DNA of 64,000 bases from Centipeda noxia ATCC 43541 (GTDB lineage Bacteria > Bacillota > Negativicutes > Selenomonadales > Selenomonadaceae): positions 1-64,000 of the forward strand of contig NZ_GG749283.1 of NCBI RefSeq assembly GCF_000160555.1, written 5' to 3'. Made by a program: the position numbers and the translations under genes. Below are positions 8,454 through 17,400 of this stretch, piece by piece. Within the stretch, counting starts at the first letter, position 1. Each line of letters starts with the position of its first letter. The notes under the pieces were generated by a model, which did not search any database, was not told where the DNA came from, and saw nothing but the letters and a program-made list of their open reading frames with translations.

Positions 8454-9191
8454 ATGAAAGGCCTGCCCCGACTTCTCGTCTGTACCGGCATCCTTTTCGC
8501 CTTTGCAGCCGGAACAGCATTCGCTTCTCCTACTCTGCGCGAGGGCGCTCATGGGCACGATGTGCTCATTCTGCAGCAGGCTCTTCAAAAAGCGGGCTAC
8601 AAGATCAAAAATGCCGACGGCGTCTTTGGCAAGGACACGGAACGAGCCGTGGCCGAGTTCCAACGAGACAATAAGATCAAGATCACAGGCGTTGTCAATA
8701 ATGCAACCTGGCGTGCATTAAAGAATGCACCGTCCACACGCCCCTGGGGGGTGGACATCGCACCGCCGACAAAGAAGAATCTCCCGCTTGCCCCCAACGG
8801 GAAGCCCATTCTCCCCGTAAGCAAGGTATCTGATGTCATCAAAACGGCAAAGTCATATATGGGCACTCCCTATATCTTTGGCGGCGCAACGCCAAAGGGC
8901 TTTGACTGCTCTGGCTATCTCCAGTATGTATTCCAAAAGCACGGCATCGCTATCCCGCGCACGGCAGACGAACAGTATAAACTCGGACTGCGTACGAAAA
9001 GCACAAAGGAACTTGTGCCCGGCGATCTCGTCTTCTTCGAGACCTACGAAAAGGGCGCATCACACTGCGGCATCTATCTCGGCAAGGGCGAGTTCATCCA
9101 TGCCTCGACCAGCAAAGGCGTCCGTATTGACAAACTCTCCAACAGCTACTGGCAGCCGAGATTCCTTGGCGGAAAGCACATCGTGAAGTAA
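8454..9191 (+). CDS. Secreted NlpC/P60 peptidoglycan endopeptidase with PG-binding domain
   Basis: 245 aa. Signal peptide 1-24 (cleavage after AFA). Peptidoglycan-binding domain about 28-90 (LQQALQKAGYK, DGVFGKDTERAV). NlpC/P60 domain about 125-243 with catalytic C152 (DCSG), H204 (SHCGIYLG) and H216. Such enzymes cut D-Glu-diaminopimelate bonds in peptide stems during wall turnover. It lies 27 bases after the ArsR gene and may share its transcript. Activity is inferred from an intact catalytic set. Confidence 0.93.
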   Translation: MKGLPRLLVCTGILFAFAAGTAFASPTLREGAHGHDVLILQQALQKAGYKIKNADGVFGKDTERAVAEFQRDNKIKITGVVNNATWRALKNAPSTRPWGVDIAPPTKKNLPLAPNGKPILPVSKVSDVIKTAKSYMGTPYIFGGATPKGFDCSGYLQYVFQKHGIAIPRTADEQYKLGLRTKSTKELVPGDLVFFETYEKGASHCGIYLGKGEFIHASTSKGVRIDKLSNSYWQPRFLGGKHIVK

Positions 9192-9215
9192 CACCTGGAG
9201 TACTGCGCAGCCATA

Positions 9216-9244
9216 TTGACTTTTCACCTGCCGCTCATTATAAT
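9216..9244 (+). promoter_or_regulatory. Promoter of tRNA-Pro/tRNA-Arg unit
   Basis: TTGACT (9216-9221), 17-base spacer, perfect TATAAT (9239-9244), ending 10 bases before the mature tRNA-Pro. Confidence 0.9.
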
Positions 9245-9254
9245 AGGTCGGTAT

Positions 9255-9331
9255 CGGGATGTAGCGCAGTTTGGTAGCGCGCTTGCTTTGGGAGCAAGAT
9301 GTCGCAGGTTCGAATCCTGTCATCCCGACCA
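9255..9331 (+). tRNA. tRNA-Pro (TGG)
   Basis: 77 bases with CCA encoded. Acceptor CGGGATG pairs with CATCCCG; anticodon loop TTTGGGA gives TGG; T-loop GGTTCGAATCC. First gene of a two-tRNA transcript. Confidence 0.97.
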
Positions 9332-9337
9332 CTCACT

Positions 9338-9414
<77 letters not shown>

Positions 9415-9422
9415 TCGCAGGT

Positions 9423-9455
9423 AAACCGTATCGCCAACGGGCGGTGCGGTTTTTT
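9423..9455 (+). terminator. Terminator of tRNA-Pro/Arg unit
   Basis: AACCGTATCGCC and GGCGGTGCGGTT form a 12-base stem with mismatches around a 4-base loop, followed by TTTT. Confidence 0.85.
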
Positions 9456-9461
9456 GATGCG

Positions 9462-9501
9462 CAAAAGCAAAAACGGATGTGAGATTCGATTCTCACATCC
9501 G
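9462..9501 (-). terminator. Terminator of tRNA-Ala
   Basis: CGGATGTGAGAA and TCTCACATCCG form an 11-bp stem; TTTTTGCTTTTG follows on the minus strand. Confidence 0.88.
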
Positions 9502-9514
9502 CTGATATCCGATA

Positions 9515-9590
<76 letters not shown>

Positions 9591-9613
9591 GCGCATCCGC
9601 GCTGACAAAGGGT

Positions 9614-9642
9614 AGTATATCGAAAAGCATACATGTTGTCAA
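9614..9642 (-). promoter_or_regulatory. tRNA-Ala promoter
   Basis: Minus strand: TTGACA (9642-9637), 17-base spacer, TATACT (9619-9614). Confidence 0.9.
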
Positions 9643-9682
9643 GACAGATTTTTAGCGCATACCCGCACCGTTGTGGCACATT

Positions 9683-10690
9683 CTATACTTTCTCGTTGCG
9701 AACCTGATACGTCCCGCTGAGAATATCCTTCCACCATGTCTCATGTTCCCGATACCACGTGATGGTGCTCTGGATGCCATCGGCAAATGTTGTGGTGGGC
9801 TTCCAGCCGAGTTCACGTTCCATCTTCGCCGGATCAATCGCGTAGCGCCGATCATGTCCCTTGCGGTCCGCAACATAGGAGATCTGTTCCTCGCTCCTGC
9901 CGAGCGCGTGCAGGATTGTTCGGACAACCTCAATGTTTGAGCGCTCATTGTGCCCGCCAACATTATAAACCTCGCCAAGTTGTCCCCTGCGCACGATAGA
10001 GTCAATCGCCGCACAGTGATCATCGACATGCAGCCAATCACGCACATTGAGCCCATCGCCATAGACGGGCAACTTCGCCCCCTGCATCGCGCGAATGATC
10101 ATGAGGGGGATGAGTTTCTCGGGGAACTGGAAGGCTCCGTAATTGTTGGAACAACGCGAGATCGTAATCGGTAGGTCGTAGGTGCGTGCATACGCCTGCA
10201 CGAGAAGATCTGCGGATGCCTTGGATGAGGAATACGGGCTTGATGCGTGAAGAGGTGTCTCCTCTGTGAACAGGAGATCAGTCCGGTTGAGCGGCAGATC
10301 ACCGTAGACCTCGTCCGTAGATACCTGATGATAGCGCTGAATACCGTATTTACGACAGGCATCAAGCAGAACGCTCGTCCCGATGATATTTGTCTGAAGG
10401 AAAATCTCAGGATTCTCAATGGATCGGTCAACATGGGACTCCGCGGCAAAATTCACGATGATATCCGGCTGCGTGCATTCAAAGGTCGTATAGACAGCTC
10501 TCCGATCCGCGATATCGCCACGCACAAACGAGAACTGTGAATACTCTTTGGCCGCATCGAGCGTCGCAAGGTTTCCCGCGTATGTCAGCGCATCATAACA
10601 GATAATCTGATCTTCTGGATGCGTGCGCAGCTCATAGTAGATGAAATTCGCGCCGATAAATCCTGCGCCGCCGGTGACGATGATCTTCAT
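9683..10690 (-). CDS. rfbB: dTDP-glucose 4,6-dehydratase
   Basis: 335 aa extended SDR enzyme. It converts dTDP-glucose to dTDP-4-keto-6-deoxyglucose, the second step to dTDP-rhamnose for surface polysaccharides. NAD-binding GGAGFIG (7-13), STDEVYG (124-130) and the catalytic Y153-xxx-K157 are present. The ATG at 10690 follows AAAGGAG; the open frame extends further upstream without a site. It stands alone here: rfbA, rfbC and rfbD are not in the window, so the rest of the pathway must be encoded elsewhere. Confidence 0.93.
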   Translation of the reverse strand: MKIIVTGGAGFIGANFIYYELRTHPEDQIICYDALTYAGNLATLDAAKEYSQFSFVRGDIADRRAVYTTFECTQPDIIVNFAAESHVDRSIENPEIFLQTNIIGTSVLLDACRKYGIQRYHQVSTDEVYGDLPLNRTDLLFTEETPLHASSPYSSSKASADLLVQAYARTYDLPITISRCSNNYGAFQFPEKLIPLMIIRAMQGAKLPVYGDGLNVRDWLHVDDHCAAIDSIVRRGQLGEVYNVGGHNERSNIEVVRTILHALGRSEEQISYVADRKGHDRRYAIDPAKMERELGWKPTTTFADGIQSTITWYREHETWWKDILSGTYQVRNEKV

Positions 10691-10775
10691 AGTCTCTGCT
10701 CCTTTTCTCTTCACTTTGTAGAGTATTCGACATACATGGGCTTTTCCCTTTTCGTCCGATTGGCGTGAAAAGTGA

Positions 10776-10805
10776 TTTACACAAGCCAAACGCACGTGCT
10801 ATAAT
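10776..10805 (+). promoter_or_regulatory. Promoter of Y-family polymerase gene
   Basis: TTTACA (10776-10781), 18-base spacer, TATAAT (10800-10805), about 20 bases before the ATG. No LexA-type palindrome of the Bacillus form (GAAC-N4-GTTC) was seen overlapping it. Confidence 0.75.
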
Positions 10806-10825
10806 CTTTTTAAGGAGGGATAAGA

Positions 10826-12343
10826 ATGCGTGAGCGTACATACATTGCCATTGATCTCAAGGCATTCTATGCCTCGGTTGAATGCATGGAACGCGGACTG
10901 AATCCACTGACCACGCATCTTATCGTTGCGGATGAGAGCCGCACGAGCAAGACCATCTGTCTCGCTGTCTCTCCTGCCCTTAAAGCACACGGCATTGGCG
11001 GACGCCCGCGTCTCTTCGAGGTCATCCGCGCCATAGAACGGGCAAATGCCCGCCGCCGCAGCCGCGCTCCGCAACATACGCTTGCGGGGGAAACGACAGA
11101 CGCACAGGAACTTGCGGCAAATCCGGCCCTTGCCATTGCCTATCATATTGCTCCCCCGCGAATGTCACTCTATATGGACTACAGTATGCGCATCTACGAG
11201 ACCTACCTGCGCCGTATTTCGCCGGAAGACATTCACATCTACTCCATTGATGAGGTCTTTATTGATGTGACGAGCTATCTAGAGACAGAGAGGATCTCGG
11301 CGCATGCGTTCACCATCCGCCTCATCCACGATGTTCTGCGGGAGACGGGCATCACGGCGACAGCAGGAATCGGCCCAAATCTCTACCTTGCTAAGGTCGC
11401 GATGGACATCGTAGCAAAACATATCCTGCCGGATTCCGACGGCGTTCGGATCGCAGAACTGGATGAAATGAGCTACCGGAGACAACTTTGGACGCATCGT
11501 CCGCTCACAGACTTTTGGCGGATTGGAAGAGGTTACACAAGGAAGCTCGAGGAACACGGTCTCTATACGATGGGCGATATCGCACGCTGTTCTCTTGGCA
11601 AGGCGAATGAGCGTCACAATGAGGATCTCCTCTATCACCTCTTCGGCATTCAGGCAGAGCTGCTGATCGATCACGCATGGGGATGGGAACCCACGCGTAT
11701 GGAGGATATCAAAAGCTACCGTCCAAAGGCGCGCAGCACCCATATGGGACAGGTGCTTCAAATGCCGTATACAGCAGAAAAAGCGCGCCTCGTTGTCTGG
11801 GAAATGGCAGACGCACTCTCTACCGAACTTGCTGAGAAACGTCTCACGAGTGATCGGCTGGAACTGACAATCGGCTATGATATCGAATGCCTGACGAGAC
11901 CTGATATCCGCGATCTCTATCGCGGACGCGTACGCACGGATCGATACGGCAGGCGCATTCCATGGCCGGCACATGGCAAGGTTCTCATCAAACGGAGCGC
12001 ATCAATGCACATGATCATGGATGCGGTAACTTCTCTGTATGATGAGATCATAAATCCCACACTCCTCATCCGCCGCATTACACTTGCGGCACATCATCTG
12101 ATAACGGAGGAGCAGCACAATTCTGCTGCCAAGCAGATGAGCCTTTTCTCTGCAGAGGAAACTGCTCAGAACATGCGCACGGAAGCGGAGAGAACTGCGC
12201 AGGAAAAGGAAATGGCACTGCAGCAGGCGCTTGTCGCGATCAAAAAAATATATGGAAAAAACGCCATCCTGCGCGGAGCAAATTTGGTTGACGGTGCTAC
12301 CGCGCGTCTGCGCAATAGCCAGATCGGCGGACACAAAGCATAG
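10826..12343 (+). CDS. Y-family DNA polymerase, UmuC/UvrX-like
   Basis: 505 aa translesion polymerase. Metal-binding carboxylates are in AIDLKAFYASVE (D10) and SIDEVFID (D142, E143). Helix-hairpin and little-finger regions fill residues about 190-420. The C-terminal extension (about 425-505) lacks a visible beta-clamp motif I can name. It is longer than DinB (about 350-420 aa) and resembles the UmuC-like proteins of Firmicutes, which are often followed by a small YolD-like protein, as here. AAGGAGG precedes the ATG. Damage regulation is likely by family, but no operator is evident. Confidence 0.88.
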   Translation: MRERTYIAIDLKAFYASVECMERGLNPLTTHLIVADESRTSKTICLAVSPALKAHGIGGRPRLFEVIRAIERANARRRSRAPQHTLAGETTDAQELAANPALAIAYHIAPPRMSLYMDYSMRIYETYLRRISPEDIHIYSIDEVFIDVTSYLETERISAHAFTIRLIHDVLRETGITATAGIGPNLYLAKVAMDIVAKHILPDSDGVRIAELDEMSYRRQLWTHRPLTDFWRIGRGYTRKLEEHGLYTMGDIARCSLGKANERHNEDLLYHLFGIQAELLIDHAWGWEPTRMEDIKSYRPKARSTHMGQVLQMPYTAEKARLVVWEMADALSTELAEKRLTSDRLELTIGYDIECLTRPDIRDLYRGRVRTDRYGRRIPWPAHGKVLIKRSASMHMIMDAVTSLYDEIINPTLLIRRITLAAHHLITEEQHNSAAKQMSLFSAEETAQNMRTEAERTAQEKEMALQQALVAIKKIYGKNAILRGANLVDGATARLRNSQIGGHKA

Positions 12344-12363
12344 GAATAGGAAAGGAGAACCTT

Positions 12364-12570
12364 TTGCAGCACAGAATAGAGGACTATGCCGACATCATTG
12401 ACATGGTGCGCCCGGCTTCGAAGACACATCCGCCGATGTCACTGCGCGACCGTGCGGGACAGTTCGCCCCATTCTCGGCGCTCACAGGCCTCCATGTCGC
12501 TGCAGATCGCACTGAAAAGCACAATAACGCGCAATACGACGGGCATCATTCTCCCCCGCACCGCAGTTGA
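12364..12570 (+). CDS. Short YolD-like protein, partner of the Y-family polymerase
   Basis: 68 aa starting with TTG at 12364 behind AAGGAG. The segment YADIIDMV...MSLRDRAGQFAPFSALTG is the conserved core of the small YolD-like proteins encoded after UmuC-like polymerases in Firmicutes. The usual C-terminal helix after ALTG is replaced by a polar tail (HNNAQYDGHHSPPHRS), so this copy seems truncated or altered. It starts 20 bases after the polymerase stop. Function is not established; a role in damage tolerance is inferred from the pairing. Confidence 0.7.
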   Translation: MQHRIEDYADIIDMVRPASKTHPPMSLRDRAGQFAPFSALTGLHVAADRTEKHNNAQYDGHHSPPHRS

Positions 12571-12595
12571 CAAAGGCACTATAGATCGTTAGAAT
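12567..12595 (+). promoter_or_regulatory. Promoter of the structured RNA / tag-azlCD transcript
   Basis: TTGACA (12567-12572), 17-base spacer, TAGAAT (12590-12595). It overlaps the last codons of the YolD-like gene. Transcription would start near 12602, at the foot of the structured element. Confidence 0.78.
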
Positions 12596-12601
12596 ATTAT
12601 C

Positions 12602-12735
12602 CATATCGGGGTGTGGCTCTGCTGTTGACAAAGCACATCGTCTCCAAATGATGCGTCTTCGAACACGCGCCCAGTGAGCCCGATCATTTATACGTCATAG
12701 GAGCCAGAAACCCTGGGTGGGCTGGCTTTTTCTTA
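12602..12735 (+). ncRNA. Candidate structured leader RNA (tRNA-like arms, then terminator)
   Basis: Between a strong promoter and the tag gene. ATCGGG (12605-12610) can close with CCCGAT (12679-12684). Inside are three arms: TGCT/AGCA (12620-12635, 8-base loop), CATCG/TGATG (12636-12653, loop TCTCCAAA) and GCGT/ACGC (12653-12668, loop CTTCGAAC). The last two resemble a Trp anticodon arm and a T-arm, but the spacing does not make a normal tRNA. A terminator-like hairpin follows at 12702-12731. The architecture fits a riboswitch or attenuator, or a decayed tRNA. The fold was drawn by hand. Confidence 0.45.
12702..12731 (+). terminator. Terminator/attenuator hairpin before tag
   Basis: AGCCAG and CTGGCT pair around a loop containing CCC and GGG, followed by TTTTTC. 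The tag ribosome binding site (GGAGG) comes 9 bases after the T-run, so readthrough would be needed to express tag-azlCD from the upstream promoter. Confidence 0.68.
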
Positions 12736-12748
12736 TTCTGGAGGAACT

Positions 12749-13303
12749 ATGGGAAACGAAAGCAGGCGCTGCAGCTGGGTCAATCCGAATGATCCGATGT
12801 ATGTGAAGTACCATGATGAGGAGTGGAGCAAGCCGCTTCACGACGAGCGAGCACTCTACGAACTATTTATCCTCGAGACGTTTCAGGCGGGGCTGTCGTG
12901 GGCAACCATCCTGCACAAGCGTGAGAACTTTCGGCGCGCATACGAGGGATTCATCCCCGAACGGGTTGCTGCCTTTGATGCAGCAAAAATTGAAGAGTTG
13001 ATGCAGGATGCCGGGATTATCCGCAACCGCCGCAAAATCGAGGCAAGCATTATAAATTCCCGCATATTTCTCGAGATCGCACGCGAGTTCGGCTCATTCG
13101 ACCGCTATATCTGGGGCTTTACGAATGGAAAGTCCGTGCGCGAAAGCTGCGAACTTCGCACAACGTCGCCGCTCTCGGATGAAATCTCAAAGGATCTCAA
13201 ACGACGCGGCATGAAATTCGTTGGTTCAATCTGCGTCTATTCAACCCTGCAGGCAATCGGCGTACTTGCCGCACATACCGACGAGTGTGATTGGAGTAAA
13301 TAA
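12749..13303 (+). CDS. tag: DNA-3-methyladenine glycosylase I
   Basis: 184 aa base excision repair enzyme removing 3-methyladenine. The zinc site of the Tag family is intact: C8, H22 (YHDEEW), and H176-x3-C180 at the C-terminus. The catalytic-region segment ELFILETFQAGLSWATIL (with E43) is conserved. Length matches E. coli Tag (187 aa). GGAGG lies 4 bases before the ATG. Its stop overlaps the azlC start by one base (TAATG), which links a repair enzyme to an amino acid exporter in one transcript. Confidence 0.95.
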   Translation: MGNESRRCSWVNPNDPMYVKYHDEEWSKPLHDERALYELFILETFQAGLSWATILHKRENFRRAYEGFIPERVAAFDAAKIEELMQDAGIIRNRRKIEASIINSRIFLEIAREFGSFDRYIWGFTNGKSVRESCELRTTSPLSDEISKDLKRRGMKFVGSICVYSTLQAIGVLAAHTDECDWSK

Positions 13304-14013
13304 TGACGCGTACAGACAATACTCTGCTCGCGGCACTGCGCGCTGCCTACCCCTATACACTCCCGATCCTCGCCGGCTTCCTGTTTCTCGGACTTGCCTA
13401 CGGGATCTATACCAATGTCTCGGGCTTCTCGTTCTGGTATCCGATGGCGATGAGTACTCTCATTTTCGGCGGATCACTCGAATTCATTGCAACGGCACTC
13501 CTCCTCAGTCCGTTTGCACCGCTCCAAACCTTCCTCCTCGCATTTATGGTTCAGGCACGCCATATCTTCTACGGGATCTCAATGTTTGAAAAGTACCGCG
13601 GCACGGGCTGGAAGAAGCCCTATCTCATCTATGGCATGTGCGATGAGTCCTTCTCGATCAACTATACGGCAAAGATCCCGCAAAACATTGATGCAGGCTG
13701 GTTTATGTTCTTCGTAACCTTGCTGAACCAGATCTATTGGGTTGCAGGCGCGACCATCGGCGGTCTCGTCGGTGCAAACCTCCCCATCAATACGGAGGGC
13801 ATCGAGTTTGCGATGACGGCGCTCTTTGTCGTCATCTTTTTGGAACAGTGGCTGAACGATCCGCAGCACTATACAGGCATCCTCGGACTTGCCGCAACAG
13901 GTGCTTCCCTCATAATCTTCGGCAGAGATGCATTTATGATTCCGTCCATGCTCATCATTCTCACAGGCTGTCTCGCCGCACGCCCGTTCATTGAGGGGAG
14001 GACGACAGCATGA
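13303..14013 (+). CDS. azlC: AzlC-family branched-chain amino acid exporter, large subunit
   Basis: 236 aa integral membrane protein. It has several hydrophobic helices, beginning with YTLPILAGFLFLGLAYGIY (about 17-35), and the family segments MVQARHIFYGISMFEKYR and YGMCDESFSI. AzlC and AzlD form the two-part exporter of branched-chain amino acids or analogues in the inner membrane. The start overlaps the tag stop by one base, and the stop overlaps azlD by 4 bases (ATGA). Confidence 0.93.
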   Translation: MTRTDNTLLAALRAAYPYTLPILAGFLFLGLAYGIYTNVSGFSFWYPMAMSTLIFGGSLEFIATALLLSPFAPLQTFLLAFMVQARHIFYGISMFEKYRGTGWKKPYLIYGMCDESFSINYTAKIPQNIDAGWFMFFVTLLNQIYWVAGATIGGLVGANLPINTEGIEFAMTALFVVIFLEQWLNDPQHYTGILGLAATGASLIIFGRDAFMIPSMLIILTGCLAARPFIEGRTTA

Positions 14014-14342
14014 GTTTCCCAGAGGAATGCATCACCATTGGTCTTTGTGCCCTTGCGAGTATACTCACACGCGCACTTCCCTTTCTTCTCCTCTCAGAGA
14101 AGAAGCCGACACCGCCCATCGTCCGCTACCTCGGCAATGTTCTCCCTGCTGCGGTCTTTGGGATGCTCATCATCTACTGTCTCAAAGACACCTCCTTTCT
14201 GAACGGCAGCCATGGCCTGCCAGAAATTGCCGGCATCATTGCAACGGTCCTGCTGCATCTCAAGTTCCGCCAGATGCTCCTCTCCATTGGGGGCGGCACC
14301 GCAGTCTATATGACTCTGATTCAATTTATATTTATTCCATAG
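14010..14342 (+). CDS. azlD: AzlD-family exporter, small subunit
   Basis: 110 aa with four hydrophobic segments (CITIGLCALASILTRALPFL; YLGNVLPAAVFGMLIIYCL; EIAGIIATVLLHLKF; TAVYMTLIQFIFI). It is the usual partner of AzlC and is translationally coupled to it by an ATGA overlap. Last gene of the tag-azlC-azlD transcript, which ends in a strong terminator shared with the convergent efflux operon. Confidence 0.92.
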   Translation: MSFPEECITIGLCALASILTRALPFLLLSEKKPTPPIVRYLGNVLPAAVFGMLIIYCLKDTSFLNGSHGLPEIAGIIATVLLHLKFRQMLLSIGGGTAVYMTLIQFIFIP

Positions 14343-14350
14343 AACATAGA

Positions 14351-14387
14351 AGACCTCTCTGCAGAAAATCTGCAGAGAGGTCTTTTC
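14351..14387. terminator. Bidirectional terminator between azlD and the efflux operon
   Basis: A perfect 14-bp stem (GACCTCTCTGCAGA / TCTGCAGAGAGGTC) with a 3-base loop. TTTT follows on the plus strand. Confidence 0.93.
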
Positions 14388-14404
14388 ATATGTCTGATGA
14401 TTTC

Positions 14405-17400
14405 TTACATGTAATCATCCGCAGTGCGTGTCTTTGCCTTCTTGCTGACGCCAAGCATCCGTGCGATGCGGTCAACAATGACGTAGAGCACGGGGATGAG
14501 GAAGATACCGAAAATGGTGGCAAAGAGCATGCCCCCGACAACGGCAACACCCATACCGTTACGCGCTGCAGCTCCGGCGCCGGATGCCATGCAGAGCGGC
14601 AGACAGCCGATGATAAATGCAAAGGATGTCATGAGGATCGGGCGCAAACGCAACCCCGCCGCCTGAATCGCCGCTTTCAGCGGATCCATGCCGCGGTCCA
14701 CGCGCACCTTTGCAAACTCGACAATCAGAATTGCATTCTTTGCTGCAAGACCGATGACCATGATGACGCCGATCTGCATGTAGACACTGTTCTGATAGCC
14801 CGCCGCAGGGATGCCAATCGTACCAAAAATCAGCGCAAGGATATACTCAGAGAAGAGCGCCCCAAAGATGCCCGTCGGTACAGTAAAGAGAACTGCAAAC
14901 GGCACGCTCCAGCTCTCATAGAGCGCTGCAAGGCAGAGAAAGACAAACACGAGTGCAAGTGCAAGCACCTGCATGGTCGAATCCGCAGATTTCTGCTCCT
15001 CGCGGCTCTGTCCCGACCACTCGATGTTAAAGCCGGAGCCCGCATGTTTCTGCACAATCTCGGTGATGGCTGCCATCGCCTCACCCGAGCTGTATCCGCT
15101 GCCGGAACTTCCCTGGAACGTGATCGAACGCGCACCGTTGAAGCGGCTGATCTGAGTCGGACCTGTTGTAAGTTTCGGCTTCAGGAGCGTATCAAGCGGA
15201 ACCATGCCGCCCTGAGAGTTGCGGACAAACACGAACTTCGCCGCCTCTGCCTCGGTGCGGTAGAGCACGTCAGACTGGAGGACAACCTTGTAGGTACGCC
15301 CGAACTGGTTAAAGTCATTCACTTCGTAGCCGCCAAAGTTGACCTGCAGCGCCGTGAATACATCCGAGAGCTGAACGCCGAGGTTCTTGACCTTTTCGCG
15401 GTCGATCTCGTATTGATAGCTCGGCGCATTGATCTTAAACGTCGTTCGAACCCCCTGCAGCTCTGGACGTTTATTCGCCTCGGCAAGGATTGCATTTACG
15501 ATATCGTTGAGTTCAAGATCTGTATGTCCGCTCATGTCCTGGAGCTCAAGTGACCAACCGCCGACATTACCAAGGCCCGGCAGTGCAGGAGGATTGATCG
15601 CAATGACGAGTGCTTCCGGTGCCTCCATCGCCCCTACCCGGAACATTGTTCCAACGGCGGCAGCAACGGATTCGTACAGACTTGTGCGCTGCGACCAGTC
15701 CTTCATGCCGACGAAGACAACCGCGCCGTTGGAGTTCGCTCCGCCCGCGAGGATGTCGAAACCGTTGATGGACATGACAGCACTCTGCCCCTTGATCTCG
15801 CGCTGTGCCGCCTGCTGGATCTTGTCCACGGTCTTCTGTGTCTGGTTCGTGGACGTGCCCGGCGGCAGCTGAATCGCGATCATCAGATACCCCTGATCTT
15901 CCTCGGGGACAAATGTGGTCGGCAAATTCCGATAGATGATCGCTGTGAGCCCGCAGACAATGAGCAAAAAGACAATAGCTATCCGTGATTTGCGGATAAA
16001 GTTCGTAACAATCCCGATATAGCCCTTGCGCGTACGATCAAACCAGTTGTTAAATCTGTCGAAGAAGCGGCCGAGAATGCCATTTTTCTCATTTCCCTTC
16101 TTCGGCTTCAACATCATCGCGCAGAGCGCAGGAGTCAGCGTCAGAGCGACAAACGCAGAAAGTGCCATCGAGATCGCAATGGTGAGCGCGAACTGCTTAT
16201 AGAGAACGCCCATCATACCGCCAAGGAAGGCAACAGGAACAAAGACAGCTGCAAGCACAAATGCAATAGCAACGACCGGTCCCTGAACCTCGTCCATCGC
16301 ACGCTCTGTCGCGTCAATCGGAGAGAGTCCGCTCTCCATATGGTGCTCGACATTCTCAATGACGACGATCGCATCATCGACAACGAGACCGATCGCAAGC
16401 ACCATAGCAAAGAGGGTCAGTGTATTGATGGAAAAATCCAGCAGCACAAATGCACCGAATGTTCCAATGAGAGATACCGGTACCGCAAGCAGAGGTATAA
16501 GCGTTGCGCGCCAACTTTGCAAAAAGAGGAAGATAACAAGCACAACAAGCAGCAGGGCCTCTACAAAGGTATGAACAACCTCTGTGATGGACGCATTGAT
16601 GTAATCCGTACTGTCAAAGACCGACTTCATCTTGAGACCGGGCGGGAAGGTTTTCTCCGCATCCTCGAGTATCTTGCGCACCTCGGCAAGAGTTGTCATC
16701 GCATTCGCATCGGAGGTCAGCTGAATACCGAAACCGACGGCAGGATAGCCGTTGAATTTTGCAACGATATTGTTGCTTCGTTCCCCGGTCTCAATGCGCG
16801 CAACATCTTTTAGGCGGACGAATGTACCGTCCTTGCCCGAAGCGATGATGACATTGCCGAACTCCTCCGGCGTCGTGAGTCGTCCCTGCACCTTGCCAGT
16901 GAACTGCTTCTCCTGTCCGTTCACCGTCGGCATACCGCCGACCGTACCTGCAGGTGCCTGCACATTCTGCTCGTTGATCGCCGTCGTGATGTCTGCAACG
17001 GTCAGCCCGAGCTCTGCGAGGCGATCCGGATTCATCCAGACGCGCATCGCATAGTCCGCACCGAATACCTGCACCTCGCCCACACCGTTGACACGCTTGA
17101 TCGCGTCGAGGAAGTAGAGCGTCGCATAGTTCTTCATGAATGCACGATCATACGTGCCGTCCTCAGAGTACATCGAAACAAAGTATGCCATCTGTCCCGA
17201 GGACTTGCGCGTTGTAACGCCCGCCGCCTGAACGGAGGACGGAAGGCTCGCATTTGCACCTGCCGCATTGTTCTGTACCTTGACAGCGTCCATGTCGCCG
17301 TCTGTACCGACTTCGAAGGTGACGGAGAGGCTGTACCGTCCCGTATCATCGGAGGTGGAGCTCATATAGTCCATCCCCTGGGTGCCGTTGATCTGCTCCT

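Noticed and set aside
12604-12687. A functional tRNA-Trp gene
   Set aside because: The CCA-containing anticodon-like loop has 8 bases, the D-arm region and acceptor spacing do not fit, and the 3' end is CA without a proper discriminator and CCA.
12602-12731. T-box riboswitch controlling tag-azlCD
   Set aside because: GGGTGG occurs, but on the 3' arm of the hairpin and not followed by the NACCGCG of the T-box. No Stem I specifier loop with a codon or AG-bulge was found.
13991-15553. 520-codon plus-strand open frame over azlD and the RND pump
   Set aside because: It lies antisense to a clear AcrB-type gene and shows no domain or ribosome binding site; it is a by-product of GC-rich codon use.
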